Of a stretch of 64,000 nucleotides of DNA, positions 35,389 through 47,530 are shown in pieces. The position numbers and the translations under genes are program-made. Origin of the DNA: Mugil cephalus (taxonomy: Eukaryota > Chordata > Actinopteri > Mugiliformes > Mugilidae). The notes under the pieces are model-generated. The model saw only the letters and a list, made by a program, of their open reading frames with translations. It had not been told where the DNA came from and made no database searches. Positions within the stretch are counted from its first letter, which is position 1, and each line of letters starts with the position of its first letter. The stretch covers positions 8,511,672 to 8,575,671 of the forward strand of contig NC_061782.1 in assembly GCF_022458985.1 (NCBI RefSeq), read 5' to 3'.

Positions 35389-38300
35389 ATGGGTTGGCAG
35401 GAGCAAGGATGGCTCTTATGCGCGAGTTTTCTCGGCTTTGTGGCATCGGTTCAGAGCATAACGCGCGACGAACTTTTTCCTTTCGGTCCACACGCAAGAG
35501 ACCAGTTACTGGAACCAGGGAATGACCAAACGCACCGACTTGATCTGGACCAATCAGTGCTTTTTTATGACGGCACTTTGGACAGCATCTTTGTAAGTTG
35601 AACCATAACTTTCGACATGATCATACTAATAATACAAACGCGTTGGATTTGACGGTTAAAAGTGGACTGTCCATCGCTCTTGCGCAATTGCGCGCACAAC
35701 CGAGGAAGAGAAAGAAGGTCAGACTCAGAAGTTACAAATTGAATTCCTCTGAGTTGCAAAATAAAAGTCGGGCGGCAGGAGCTTTTCTGTCGATGGGGAG
35801 AATTTGTAAATATTGATTCACTTATCGTAGATTCTGCTCTATCTTGTTGACTGCATGCGTCAACGCATTCTTACAGCTTCCCCCGGGGTTATCAATTTAC
35901 TGTTGACACAAGGGCCAAGGGACTCGGGGAACATTGTGTTGCAATCCACCCCGAACCCCTCTCGTGTTGAGCTCATAGCTGTGGGGTCTCTAATACAGGA
36001 CGATGTGAACCAAATATATATGTTTCAACTCATTTACAGATACTTTTGATCTTCCAGGCTGTTTACTGTTGCCCTACGGAGCTGCTCCATTGTCTCGCAC
36101 AGACAAGCAGCTCTTTATTCCCTTTAATCCTGGTTTGGAAGAAAAGTTCTACATCTTCGTTTTAATTGTTCTGCTTGTCTATAATGTGCTATCAAAGAGT
36201 AATTACACCGAAAGACAGAGACTTGACATTTGCTAAAGTTGTATATATATGTGCGTGTGTGTATATTTTTTACATTAAATCCATGTGTTTTTTATTAGAT
36301 GTTATCTCAAACATCTTAAGGTGTGGCCAGTCTTAAAGGTTAATGCTGCTAAACTACTTTAATCTGTGAGTTATATTTGTCATTCATCATATTATGTTAA
36401 CAAATCCAGTTTTGCCCAAGGAGCAGAAGAAGCTATGCCTCTAGATTGTGTTTATAAGTTGCTGTTAAAAGAATCTGGGGTTTTTCCCACTGCCGGATAC
36501 CTCCAGGTTATTGCTTATCCCTGCATCACCCACCACAAACATATTTCTCATCTGCAGTCAAGATAGATTTTTGTTTAGGCAAACGTCTGCTCTTGAATTG
36601 TCTGTGCCCTGTGGGGGAACAGTAATGCTTTTTTTCTCTAATTATTCAGGTCGAGAGGTTTTTATCATTCCCTCGTGAGGGATTCGTGTTTTACCAAGCC
36701 CTTGTATGTTTACCACTGACTTCAGAGATCTCTACCACGTTTGTGGGATCAGTCTCCTGATCATTTTCCCAGTTCTATCTTCCATTTTGGCAGGAAGTTT
36801 CTGTAATGAAGATTAGTGTGCAATCTTCGGGCTCTCTGGGGCTGCTTGTCAGGGGCAAGGACAGGAAACAGAACGGCCCGAGCCAGGAATAGTTTTCCTT
36901 TACTCAGGAAGTGAAGGACCCATGTGCACAACGTGTGTTTTTGACATAAGACGCGTTTTTCTTTTTCTTTTTTTTTCTTTTTTTGTTTTACAAGCGTCGC
37001 ATGTGTTCGCATTAAATCACTACAAGTGTGTAAAAGTCCAGATTGTTCGTTTGTGCTCTTGTAGTACACGGCAGCTGACTTGGATCATTAGTCTAATGAG
37101 TCTGAGGTAATGCTCAAAGTGGGTCATGCTGAACTGGGTTTGCTCAGCGGTGAAGCAGTTCTTCAATGCTACAATCATCTCATTTCGGATCAACTTGAGT
37201 TTCTAATTTCAGATCAACACCAATGGTTTTGTGGCCACAACAGAGCCGTCGAGCGAGTCGACGTATCTTGGCAGCATGCCCCCAGAGTTTGGCATGATCG
37301 CAGCTCTGGCAGGAGACCTGGACACGAGTGATGGTGTGGGTAAAGTCTTCTTCCGTCAAGACTCCAGTCCCGGGATTCTGCAACAGGCAGCTTATCACAT
37401 CAACACAGCCTTCCCTGATGACGATGAAGTCGTTCCCACCCATGCTGTGGTGATCACCTGGGTTGATGTCGCCAACCACGAACCTCAAAGCAGCAGCAAC
37501 AAGAAGGTGAGAATCACGCGGTTACTGAATTGATTTTTGGTGCAACTGAGCCTTTACGTTATCTCTCATGTTTTATTACTCAGAGAAACACCTTCCAGCT
37601 GGTCATTGCTTCCTTTGGGACCGCCTCGTATGCTATTGTCCTCTATCCAAGAGACGGGATACAGTTTTCCTCCACACCAGCTGAAGATGGTAATACAGTC
37701 TTGCACGCTGGCTTCAGTAAAGGTGACGTCCAGGGTTTCCTGTATACCAGTCAGGGACCATATCATCGCACCACCAATGATGATGAGGAATCCGTGAGGG
37801 CTTTAGCAGAGTAGGTCAACCAATGCTGGGTAACGTTTCAAGAACAGTCACTGTGAACGTGTTTTCAACCTACAAACTTAAACTCTCTCTTCCTCATAGG
37901 AAAACCAACTCTGGCACGCGAGGTGTGTGGGTGTACGAGATTGGAACCTCTCCCTACTTTACCAATGTGGCTGAAGGTGAGGTCACGGAGCTTCCCACCG
38001 AGGCCACACCACAGGAGCGCTACGAGGAGCCCGCTGATGAAAGGAGGCCTGAGTATTCTGGCCAACAAGTGGAGTACCCTCCTTATGTGCCAGATGGGGA
38101 ACAGATTGAAGTCCATTCGGTTCAGTACCAGCCGCTTCAGCCCCAGAACCCAGAAGTGGTGGTGGTTGACGACACAGATATCGATGTAGATGGTGGGTTC
38201 ATACTTTGGGTTGCATGATTTAGATATCTGGATTTTAATAGTGCTTCACCATTCACCTGATACACAAGAGCTTCAGTGCTTGATGTATGGACAGTGAGGA

Positions 38301-41300
38301 CCAAACCAACAACCTTGTGACTAGTGTAATTCGCTGTATCTCCTGATCCACAGCAGTTCAGTCTAAAAAATGGTTTAAGACATGACGTACTTAAATATAA
38401 ATTGTGTTTTCCTATCAGGGCTGGAGGATAGTAGTTGGCTGTTCCAGTGATGTTGTTCCTGTATTTCTTATTTTCCATGTTTTCAGTGTTTTCATACAAC
38501 CTCGGCTCGTGTGCAAACAATAGAAATAAGTGCTCCCAGTTTGCTGACTGCAAGGACTACCCCGGTGGATACTGCTGCCATTGCAGGCCTGGCTTCTATG
38601 GAAATGGGAAACAGTGTGTGGCAGAAGGTCTGAATTCAGTCTTCATCTTTAAAAAAAACATTTTAAAGAAAGTATCCACACACTAATGCAGTGGAACTAG
38701 CCTCAAAAAATGGCTATAATCCAGAAAGGATAGGTTCTGAAATCTGGCTCTGACACAGTGTCTGAAGCTCATATGGAGTCAATTGGGTAAATCGGTGAGT
38801 TCAAGTCTTTGTGACCAACATTGATGCATTTGTTCATTTGCAGGGAAGCCACAGAGGACAAATGGTAAGATCCACGGGAGAGTGTTTGTGGGAAACTCTC
38901 GTACTCCAGTGGAGTTCAGCAGCAATGACCTCCACTCGTACGTTGTGGTAAATGATGGCCGATCCTACGTCGCCATCAGTGACATCCCTGATTCTGTCGG
39001 GCCCTCGCTGCAGCCCCTGGCGGCTATCGGCGGTGTCATCGGGTGGTTGTTCGCTCTGGAGCAGCCCGGCTTCAAGAACGGCTTCAGCATTATTGGTGAG
39101 AGGGGAAAAAAATAAAACCTGCGTTAGCAATATCTAATAATCTCACATTCAGTAACTTCTCATGCGCTGTTCATTGGTGTTGGTTGGATTTGGAGATAAT
39201 TACATAATGTCAGTCTTCCATACAGCTGCAGCTTCACTCACTGTCCAGATGAATTCCCTTCACATTACTTCAGCTGTGACAGAAGGCAGGGAGCCAAAGT
39301 TCATCCGGGGCCGGGGTCTTAAAGTTAACGTCCTCTTCCCTGTCCTCTGAAGGGGGGGAGCTCACACGGCAGGCTGAGGTGACCTTTCTGCCTGGGAATG
39401 AGAAACTGACCATCAAGCAAGACCTCAAAGGCATTGACGAGCATGACCACCTCGCGTTAAGCACCACCCTGGAAGGCCAGGTCCCTGAGGTGCCCCCTGG
39501 CTCCACCGTCAAGATCAGTCCTTACTCTGAGATCTACCAATACAGCAACAACTGTAAGATACATCTTAAAATGTGCTTTCTGATTCTACAAATGCCTAAA
39601 AGAAGCCATGTCTCCAGTTGTTTATTACATGTATATATTTCCCTTCAGTGATCACCTCATCCTCTACTCGGGAATACTCGGTGACCTTGCCTGACGGATC
39701 CACTGAAACTAGGAAGTATCAGTGGCGTCAGACCATCTCCTTCCAGAGCTGCCAGCATGGCGATGCTTTGAGGGACATGAAGTCTACCGAGATGCTGAGC
39801 GTGGACCAAGTTATGGTCTTGTATGAAGCCAGACATCAACTCATCCGCTTCGCCATGACCAACAAGGTCGGAGACATAAACGGTGAGAACGTGGAGGTTA
39901 TTTAGTCTTGTCGCTCTCATGCGAGCTCGTTTCCTTCCTGCCTTCGCACCATATATTGTAACATCCTGGCAAAGAGATAATTTTAGGCTATTGTCGTTAT
40001 CGTTGAATGGTAAACACTGTCTGGATTTGCACATAAACAAGTTAATAGATTGTTGTAACATGGTCTTACACCTTTCCTTCTCAGGAGGACAGCCAGAGGA
40101 GAACCCATGTTACACCGGAAGACACGGCTGTGACACCAACGCTGTTTGCAGACCGGGACAAGGAAAGGAGTTCACCTGCCAGTGCGCTACTGGTTTCAAT
40201 GGTGATGGTCGCTCATGTTACGGTAAGAATGACAAATAACGTAGTACAAACGAGGACATTTGTTTCTATTGAATGAAGATTACGTTGCAGTATTTTTCTT
40301 TGTCTTTTCTTTTTTTTTTTTGCCTTCAAGTAAACTATTTACCATATCAGTTTTAGATCAATTATTAAAATAACTCCCACTTCCTAAAGCCTTCCTTCCT
40401 GGAGGGACATCACAGTGATGCCAATTAGCAGAGTCCCATGTGGTAAACAAAGTGTATACTCCAATTCCAGGTTAAGATATCTAGTGTGGCCTTCATTCCC
40501 AGGGTCGTATGCGTTCGAGACGAAACAGGAAAAGCCCTCACAGTAGGAGAAGGAAGGAAGCACTTCAGACAGATTCTATCTGTCAAGATATCTAATTAAG
40601 CCCTCTTCCTTGATCTTCCTCTGTCTGATAACGAAGAGCACTGATCTGACAAATCCAGTTTTAAGTACTTGGATCCAGTGTAGGGGATCATTAGCATACA
40701 AATAACAGGCTAATGTCTTTATCAGACATCGATGAGTGCAGAGAGAATCCTCAACTCTGCGGCCCCCACGCTATCTGCAACAATCAGCCCGGGACTTTCC
40801 GCTGCGAATGTGAAGATGGGTACCAATTCGGCAGTGATGGGCAGACGTGTGTTGGTAAGTGGTGTTTGTGTGCTGTCAAGTATAATCACATATTAGGGAT
40901 ATCTTACCTGCAGAGAGATTTAGACATAAACTGTAATAAAATGTATTAAAAAATAAGACCAGGGTTAGCAAGACAAACAGAAGTTTACACATTAATTATA
41001 AGGGCACACATATGACTTTGAACACTGAACCAATTGCATTACAGTGTGTGTGTGTCCTACATCAAATAATACTCACACTACATCATGCATGTCTAGTAAA
41101 GATGGTGTGATCGGTGTGATTGTCACCAGTTGTCAACCGCTACCTATTAACGCAGTAGTTCCACAATTTTGAAAACTTTAGCATTGATCACGTTACCCAT
41201 GATGGTAAACATGAACTAGCCAGCAGCTGATTAGCTTACCTTAACATGTCTTGTCTGAATCATCTCATCAATTCATTTTATTTTAATTGTTCTCTAATCT

Positions 41301-44300
41301 TAAGAATCGCTACTTGTTCTCCTCCTCCTCCCCCTCAGCGGTTAACCGCCCCGTGGACCCGTGTGAGGAAGGCACCCATGACTGTGACATCCCTGAGCGC
41401 GCTCAGTGCAGCTACACCGGAGGCTCGTCCTACATCTGCTCCTGCCTATCGGGGTACCTAGGGGATGGTAGAGTCTGCCAAGGTACACAAAATACATGCT
41501 TTAGATTTTAGGTTACATGAATAAAAGATTTCAGAATATACACTATAAATAACTAGTTACTGTAGTAGTAGTAGTGCTTATGGTGCATTATACACAGTAA
41601 ATTTAAACACATAGCCTACTGCCAAAAGAAGGTGGTTTCCATTTGCTCTTTCTTCTTGTCTTGCGTTTTAGTAAACTGCATATTTAGAGGCATTGGATTC
41701 TTGGTCAGAAAAGTACATCTCTGGTCTTATAAGTTGGTGATAACAGAGTTTGATAATGAAATCATTTAAAAAAAGATAAGACTTTTCAAATCCATGCCAT
41801 GGGCTTGAAGAAGGACTATCATTGTTTAACCATCTGCCTTGAGGTGAGGTTGGTTGCATGACACGTCTGCAGTGGATGAATGGTGAAACATCAAAAGAGT
41901 ATTTCACGTGCATGGTCCTGAGTCTTTTTCTTTTGTCTAGTCAGTCCTCCGTAGCGCTCATTCATAGTTCCCATTCCTTCCGGATCTCTGCTGGATGCTC
42001 TGCGCAGTGTGGCCTGCGTTATGCTGTAGCTCTCTGACCATAAAAGGACGCGAAAACTTGTGCCCTGGGGAGTATTTTAGTTTATTTTAGTTTATTATTG
42101 CTCTGTAATCTAACACGCACTCTCTTATATTCCGCCTGAAGACGTGGACGAGTGCCAGACAAGCAGGTGTCATCAGGATGCTGTGTGTATTAACACCCAG
42201 GGATCGTTTACCTGCCAGTGCAGGCCCGGTTACCATGGCGACGGCATCTACTGTTCTTCAGGTAAATCAGTTTCTGTCATGCAAACAACAGCTTTTTCTC
42301 TGTCTCTTTTTTTTTTTCTTCCGCCGGCTTCATTCTTGTCCCTTTAATTACAACGTCTGCTACTACAAGTTTATTTTGGAAGCATCTGTGACGGAAGTGA
42401 AGAGAGACAGTCCTGTAATGCATTTTTTTAAAAATAGAAAACAGGTCATTTTAATTCAAAGCATTGTTTGCTCTATCCATCTGGGCCAGAAGAGCGTTTC
42501 TCGCCAGACTGTATTGATGCCAGCTGGAACCTGTCTTTCATTTTCTTCTGGAATTTGTCATGCTTTATGAAGCATGCAGACGTTTTTTGTGTGGCTGGGT
42601 TCAAATGAAAGACTAAAAAGCAAATATGCGCTGACTTATGAATAAATTTGTGACATTGTCGCAGCATGTTTGTGTTCACTCTATAGCTTATTTTTTTTTG
42701 GTTTTGTTACAGAGAGGCCAAAAACACTGTGTCAGACCCACAGGGAAAGGGTCCTGGGTGGTGTTCCACGGGGCCCCCGGCCTCCTATTGGCCTATACGT
42801 CCCTTCGTGCGATGAGAATGGGGAATATGAACCGATGCAGTGCCATGGCAGCACAGGGCAATGCTGGTGTGTGGACCGAAATGGACAGGAGCTCCCTGGG
42901 ACTCGCTCTAGAGCTGGCTTAAGACCCAGTTGTGAGTAAATTGCTGAAAATTACAGTCACTTTTTTTTCTTTTTATTGCTTGCAGAGCTGATATGAGGTT
43001 GGCTTTCCCTTCCAAGAACCCCTAATTTTTCAGTGCTTGTCTCAATCAGGCATTGACCACAATACTGTGACGCCACCTGTTGGACCCCGACCTCGACCCG
43101 ACGTGGACTCTCTGCCCCCTGGAACACATCTGTTGTTTGCCCAGAGCGGCCGGATAGAGCACGTCCCACTGGAGGGCAATGATATGAAGAAGGACGATGC
43201 CAAGGCTGTCCTCCATCTCCCTGTGAGTTTCTCTTGATATAGTTTCTCTTTTTTGGCAAAGAAGTGATATTTTCTTAGCATGTTTTTCATGTTTTGGATG
43301 AAATGTGTGTTATGCCATGTCATGAAGAAGTACTCCAAGTTAACCTCAAGAGCAGTTTCCTGTTAGTAGTGTTTGTACCATTAAGATTATAGGAGAGAGA
43401 CTGTTTTTGTGCTTATAGGATTCCTCACTTGTGTATACAATGGCTCAGCCTCTCGCTCCAGTCCGCTTTTTTGCTACTATTGCTCAGTTTCGCTCTGTGA
43501 TTTCCACATCTGCTTCATTCATTCAAGGCTTGCATTTTATTGGAGACACATGGTGACATTCACACTAATTACTAACATCCGTCCGACATCTTTGGAATTG
43601 CAATCCGCATTTTTGGCCCCACTGATTTGCAAACCAGCTGGTCTGAAGTCTGCTTGAGTTGCTCATGCTGCTTGTACTGGTCTGTTTGTTTGGTTGAATG
43701 TCTAGACGTAAATGTCATAAGAACACATCTGCTCCTTGTTGTTTTTTTTCTTTGTGACCATTCTTGTTTGAAGAAAGCGCGCTTCAAAGATTGTCGTTTG
43801 TTGACGCCCTCCACAGGAGACTGTAATTATTGGCGTGGCCTATGACTGCAAGGAGAAAGAGGTGTACTGGACAGATATCAGTTCTCCCTCGATCAGCAAG
43901 GCCAGCATCAATGGAGGAGAACCCACTGCTGTCATTATATCAAGTAACGTTACGTTCATCTTTCACATTTGTGAATCAGGAAGCTTTGTTCTTGAGGTAA
44001 AGAAAATGTGTCCTCCTAACAGATTTGGTCAGCCCAGAGGGTATCACCATCGACTACTTGGGGCGCAAGATGATCTGGACTGACTCTGGGATGGATCACA
44101 TCGAGGTGGCGTCTATGGACGGGTCTCAACGACGTGTCATCATAAACTCTGACCTTGTCAACCCCCGTTCTATTATCACAGACTCTACGGGGTGTGTGTT
44201 TTATTTTATATACCTACATAACTTGTACCAGTCTGTTTCTGGTACACAGAATATGCTTGGAGTTAGCTAGCAATCGTAAAGTTTAAAATTCATTGGAACA

Positions 44301-47068
44301 AATAAGTTCTAAGTATAATCAGTTCTACGGTAAGTGACATATTTAATGGATGAGTTCAACATTTGGAGAACTTGTTTGTTTTTGTCTGATTAAAAGAAGC
44401 TGTTAGCTTAGTTTAGCATAAATGCTAAAAATGTAGTTACTGTTGGTTTGTACATGATTTCAAAAATCCACCTTTTTTTTTTATTTTAGCTTTAGTGTTC
44501 AGGTTTAGTTTATTCTAGCTGTTCCTCCTCTACTTCTTCCTTACTTCTTTATGCTAAGCTACGCTAACCAGCTGCTCTTTGTAGCTTAGTTTTTGTACTC
44601 TGCAGAGTAAGGATCCAGCACTAATTCAAGGAATTCACCCTTTACCTTTAACACTAAAATAAATAGTGAACTCATGACATACCTGTTCCTTACTGCAGTA
44701 ACCTCTACTGGGCTGACTGGAACCGCGAGGCCCCCAAGATTGAGACATCATACATGGATGGATCCAACAGACGGGTGCTGGTTAAAGATGATCTGGGCCT
44801 ACCAAATGCCCTGACTTATGACTCCCTAAGCTCCATGCTCTGTTGGGCAGACGCAGGTAGATTTCAGACAGATGACTCAACTAATAACATATCTGCTTTA
44901 TAATCAGCACTAACTATAACTCATTTGCTTGCAGGCACACATAAACTGGAGTGCATGAATCCTAGCCGGGGTGACCGCAGTAGGGTGTTGGAGGGGGTTC
45001 AGTATCCATTTGCAATGACATCATTCGGGAAGAACATCTACTACACAGACTGGAAAAGGTTTGAAACTGTTAAAACTTTTAATACAAAGCCAGCATATGG
45101 GATTTAAGTGAAAGAAATTAAATGTTCACTATTCCAGTGAATGAAATCTTAGTCTAAATGTACCTCTACAAATATAATGCACTTAAAAATGTGACACAAA
45201 AGAAAGTATTTCCACCACAAGAACATTCCCCCAGGGGCTAGTAAACTCTGTAGGAAGTCACTTTATTTTGAAAGCAAGGGCTGGGGTCTAACTTTGAGAG
45301 GAGTTCAGGGGAAATATCCCAGTTTAGAGGGATTGAGGGTGACTTTTGGGGCACCCAAATAAATTTGACTAAACTACCACTTGGTGTTGGAACTTTAGGG
45401 TGAAGTTGTACAAGTGAACAGTTCTGATTAATTGAGTACTTGCAGCATTTATGTGCCTAATAGTGTGAGTTTGTGTCATTAAATCCCAACAATTGTGTCT
45501 GAAATCAATTTGATTATGTAAAACTAGAATTCCTGTTGTTTTACATTTTTTTCCACTGTAGACTTGACCCCGAATCTCTGCCATGCTTTTTGTTGTTGCA
45601 GTGGCACCATTTGTGATTGTCGTTGTATAGGCTTCTGCATTACTGACACCTATTGGACTGGAGTGGAAGAGAATGGTTTATAGTTATGACGTGTAACGTC
45701 TATTATCGCTTTTTTATGTCTCTGTGGACCAATTTGCCTAATCTAATTTTTAAGTTCCTGGGGCTAAATGGTCCCAACTCCTTGGGTTTAAACTGTGCGT
45801 TCATCAAAGACATAATGCAGCCGTTATCCATGGTCCACTGTGCAATGTAAGAATGCATACCTGTCAAGGCATAGGAAGGAAGGAGAGAGTAGGTCAAAGG
45901 TTGAAATGCTACCCACACTTCAACCCCTTCATGTTCTCCCAGGTTTGCACACTCCCGCCCTGCAACTGTTTGCCTGATTCTATATGTCAGTAACTCCTTC
46001 GCCATTGCAAAAAATACTGGGGTTGGGGGTGTATGTGTGTGTGTGTGTGTGTGTGTGCAGGTCCTAAAATGTGACAGCTGCTTGCAATTTCTCATTCCGG
46101 GCGTCTTTGAATGACCTGCCCAGGGCCTCCCTGTGATCTGTAGCCTCACAAGAGAGGGTTGAAAGGTGGTGGCGGTAGTGGGGGAGGCACGCACTTCAAC
46201 AGTTTACAACAAGCTGTGTCAGCTATGGCTAGGAAAACTAGCCTAGCCCTTATTCATTCTTGACAGACTTTATACAAAACATAAGGAGGCGCAACGATGT
46301 CTCCAGCAGGGATAGTCACGGATTGCTAAATTCTTGTGCTGAATGTGTATTATAACAGGGATGCCATCGTTGTAGTGGACCGCTACGCTAGCAGGGAGTC
46401 TGACGAGTTCCAGCCACAGAAACGGACCAAGCCATATGGGATCGCCACAGCATATTCTCAGTGTCCTTCAGGTACACCACTAAAATGCATGAAAAATACC
46501 CTCAAAATGTTCCCTCTTGAAGTCTTCAAAGTGTTCTGGAGTCATTTTTATACTGCATTCAGCACTGATGTGCAGGAAAGTGTCATTCATACAAATAGCC
46601 TGGCCCCTGTACACACCGATGGGATTATTGCCCATGACCTTGCAGGCCAGTTTGACCTGACAGCAACAGAAGGTATTCTGCAGGAAGAATTTATTAGTAA
46701 GAGATGGGGATGACTAATGTTAAAGCTAAGCACCAGGCTGCATCCTCCCTTCCAGATAAGGCTGCATTCATAAAGCCAGGGAATGTGGAGCCAAGGGAGA
46801 GGGCCTCCAACATCTGGAATTTGCTGTGTTTCTTTTAGATATGTTTAGTGCATGTATACCAAACATTGAAGAGGCGGTTTCCTGCTGCTCCCTGCTATGG
46901 TGTCTCATGATTGATACAAGCGCTGTCGTGTTAATAACAGTTTCTTTTCTAGGAAACAACTACTGTGTTTCCGACAACGGAGGCTGCACTCACTTATGTT
47001 TAGCAACACCGAATGGCCGCTCCTGCAAGTGTCCCGACAACGCAGTGGGTTGTGTGGAGAGAGAATAA
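35389..47068 (+). CDS. nid1: Nidogen-1 (entactin), 20 coding exons
   Basis: Coding exons: 35389-35592, 37213-37506, 37584-37810, 37900-38192, 38487-38627, 38844-39095, 39353-39553, 39649-39882, 40085-40222, 40726-40854, 41339-41482, 42142-42261, 42713-42931, 43050-43222, 43817-43943, 44023-44191, 44699-44856, 44935-45058, 46359-46471, 46953-47068. All junctions keep phase and give 1191 residues (human NID1 1247). Nidogen is a secreted basement-membrane glycoprotein that links laminin gamma-1 to collagen IV and perlecan. Seen: signal peptide 1-23, NIDO domain, EGF, G2F beta-barrel, four EGFs, one thyroglobulin type-1 domain, a YWTD beta-propeller and a last EGF. A single thyroglobulin domain argues for NID1, since NID2 has two. 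The start ATG precedes a clean hydrophobic signal and the conserved DELFPFG. Weak donors occur after exon 5 (GTCTGA). Confidence 0.96.
35593..37212 (+). other. nid1 intron 1, nothing recognised
   Basis: About 1.6 kb between the signal-peptide exon and the NIDO exon. Donor GTAAGT, acceptor TAATTTCAG. No repeats beyond short T-rich and (GT)n tracts. Confidence 0.75.
37213..38192 (+). other. nid1: nid1 exons 2-4: NIDO (G1) domain and acidic linker
   Basis: Residues 69-339. Conserved G1 features include [52 protein letters not shown] (167-186) and [13 protein letters not shown]. After about residue 262 the sequence becomes a tyrosine/glutamate/proline-rich linker ([20 protein letters not shown]), which in human nidogen is the protease-sensitive link between G1 and G2 and carries tyrosine sulfation. 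The exon 3 donor is GTAGGT, directly followed in the unspliced frame by a stop. Confidence 0.9.
38487..39882 (+). other. nid1: nid1 exons 5-8: first EGF and G2F barrel
   Basis: Exon 5 encodes an EGF module ([20 protein letters not shown] ... [15 protein letters not shown]). Exons 6-8 (residues 387-615) encode the G2 fragment, an 11-stranded beta-barrel like GFP that binds perlecan and collagen [99 protein letters not shown]. Length and order match human nidogen. Confidence 0.92.
40085..42931 (+). other. nid1: nid1 exons 9-13: four EGF modules and a thyroglobulin type-1 domain
   Basis: Exon 9 EGF ([16 protein letters not shown]...) ends [12 protein letters not shown]; human NID1 has the integrin motif RGD at this place, here NGD (654-656). 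Exons 10 and 12 begin DIDEC and DVDEC, the calcium-binding EGF signature. Exon 11 gives the [23 protein letters not shown]. Exon 13 is one thyroglobulin type-1 unit (residues 793-865) with [18 protein letters not shown], the family's QC...CWCV pattern. Confidence 0.92.
43050..47068 (+). other. nid1: nid1 exons 14-20: YWTD beta-propeller and terminal EGF
   Basis: Exon 14 links to the propeller ([20 protein letters not shown]). Blades show VYWTDIS, MIWTDSG, LYWADWN, LCWADAG and IYYTDWK in exons 15-18. This LDL-receptor-type six-blade propeller binds the laminin gamma-1 LE module in known nidogens. Exon 18 contains NPSRGDRSR, an RGD at residues 1086-1088. Exon 20 is the last [18 protein letters not shown] ... 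CKCPDN, then stops after VGCVERE. Confidence 0.93.
45059..46358 (+). other. nid1 intron 18 with a (TG)n tract
   Basis: A 1.3 kb intron. A (GT/TG)n run lies at 46029-46058. I see no additional exon; phase from exon 18 to exon 19 is satisfied directly. Confidence 0.75.
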
Positions 47069-47530
47069 GGATACTGAAGAGACGGAGGCTCTGAGAGTTC
47101 GACACTGTTCGGAGGTTTGACCCCCAAATTAGGAGCCACTCAGCGTTACTCAATTCCAACTCCTGAAAATGCCATTGAAAACCAGAGGGGAACTTACCGT
47201 GCCTTTTATTGCTCAGTGTTAATCTTATCTACAATTTATTTTTACAGGTCCCATTTATAAAAATCACAATCGCCTTTGAGAATTGTAAATACAAACACTA
47301 TTACTGTTTTTTGGTTTTTTTTCCTGAGTGCACATAAACCAAGGGACACATAATCTAATGTGAAATCAATCACAGCTATGCATGACTTCCTCATGTGTTA
47401 CACTGTGGCACGTATAAATTATCTCATGGAACTATTATTGTGAAATTGGGTGGAAACGGTTTGTACACGCTGGTGGGACGAGTTTACATGCTGGGCAGCA
47501 AAAAAAGAATAAACTTTTTTTTCTAACGTG
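47069..47530 (+). other. nid1: nid1 3' untranslated region and poly(A) signal
   Basis: Follows the TAA stop. AATAAA at 47508-47513 is a canonical signal, followed by a T-rich stretch and a GTGTTGG element, so the transcript probably ends near 47530. Confidence 0.8.

Noticed and set aside
35389..47068. Nidogen-2 as the identity
   Set aside because: Only one thyroglobulin type-1 exon is present, whereas NID2 has two; the GPR137B/EGLN1 neighbourhood also fits NID1.
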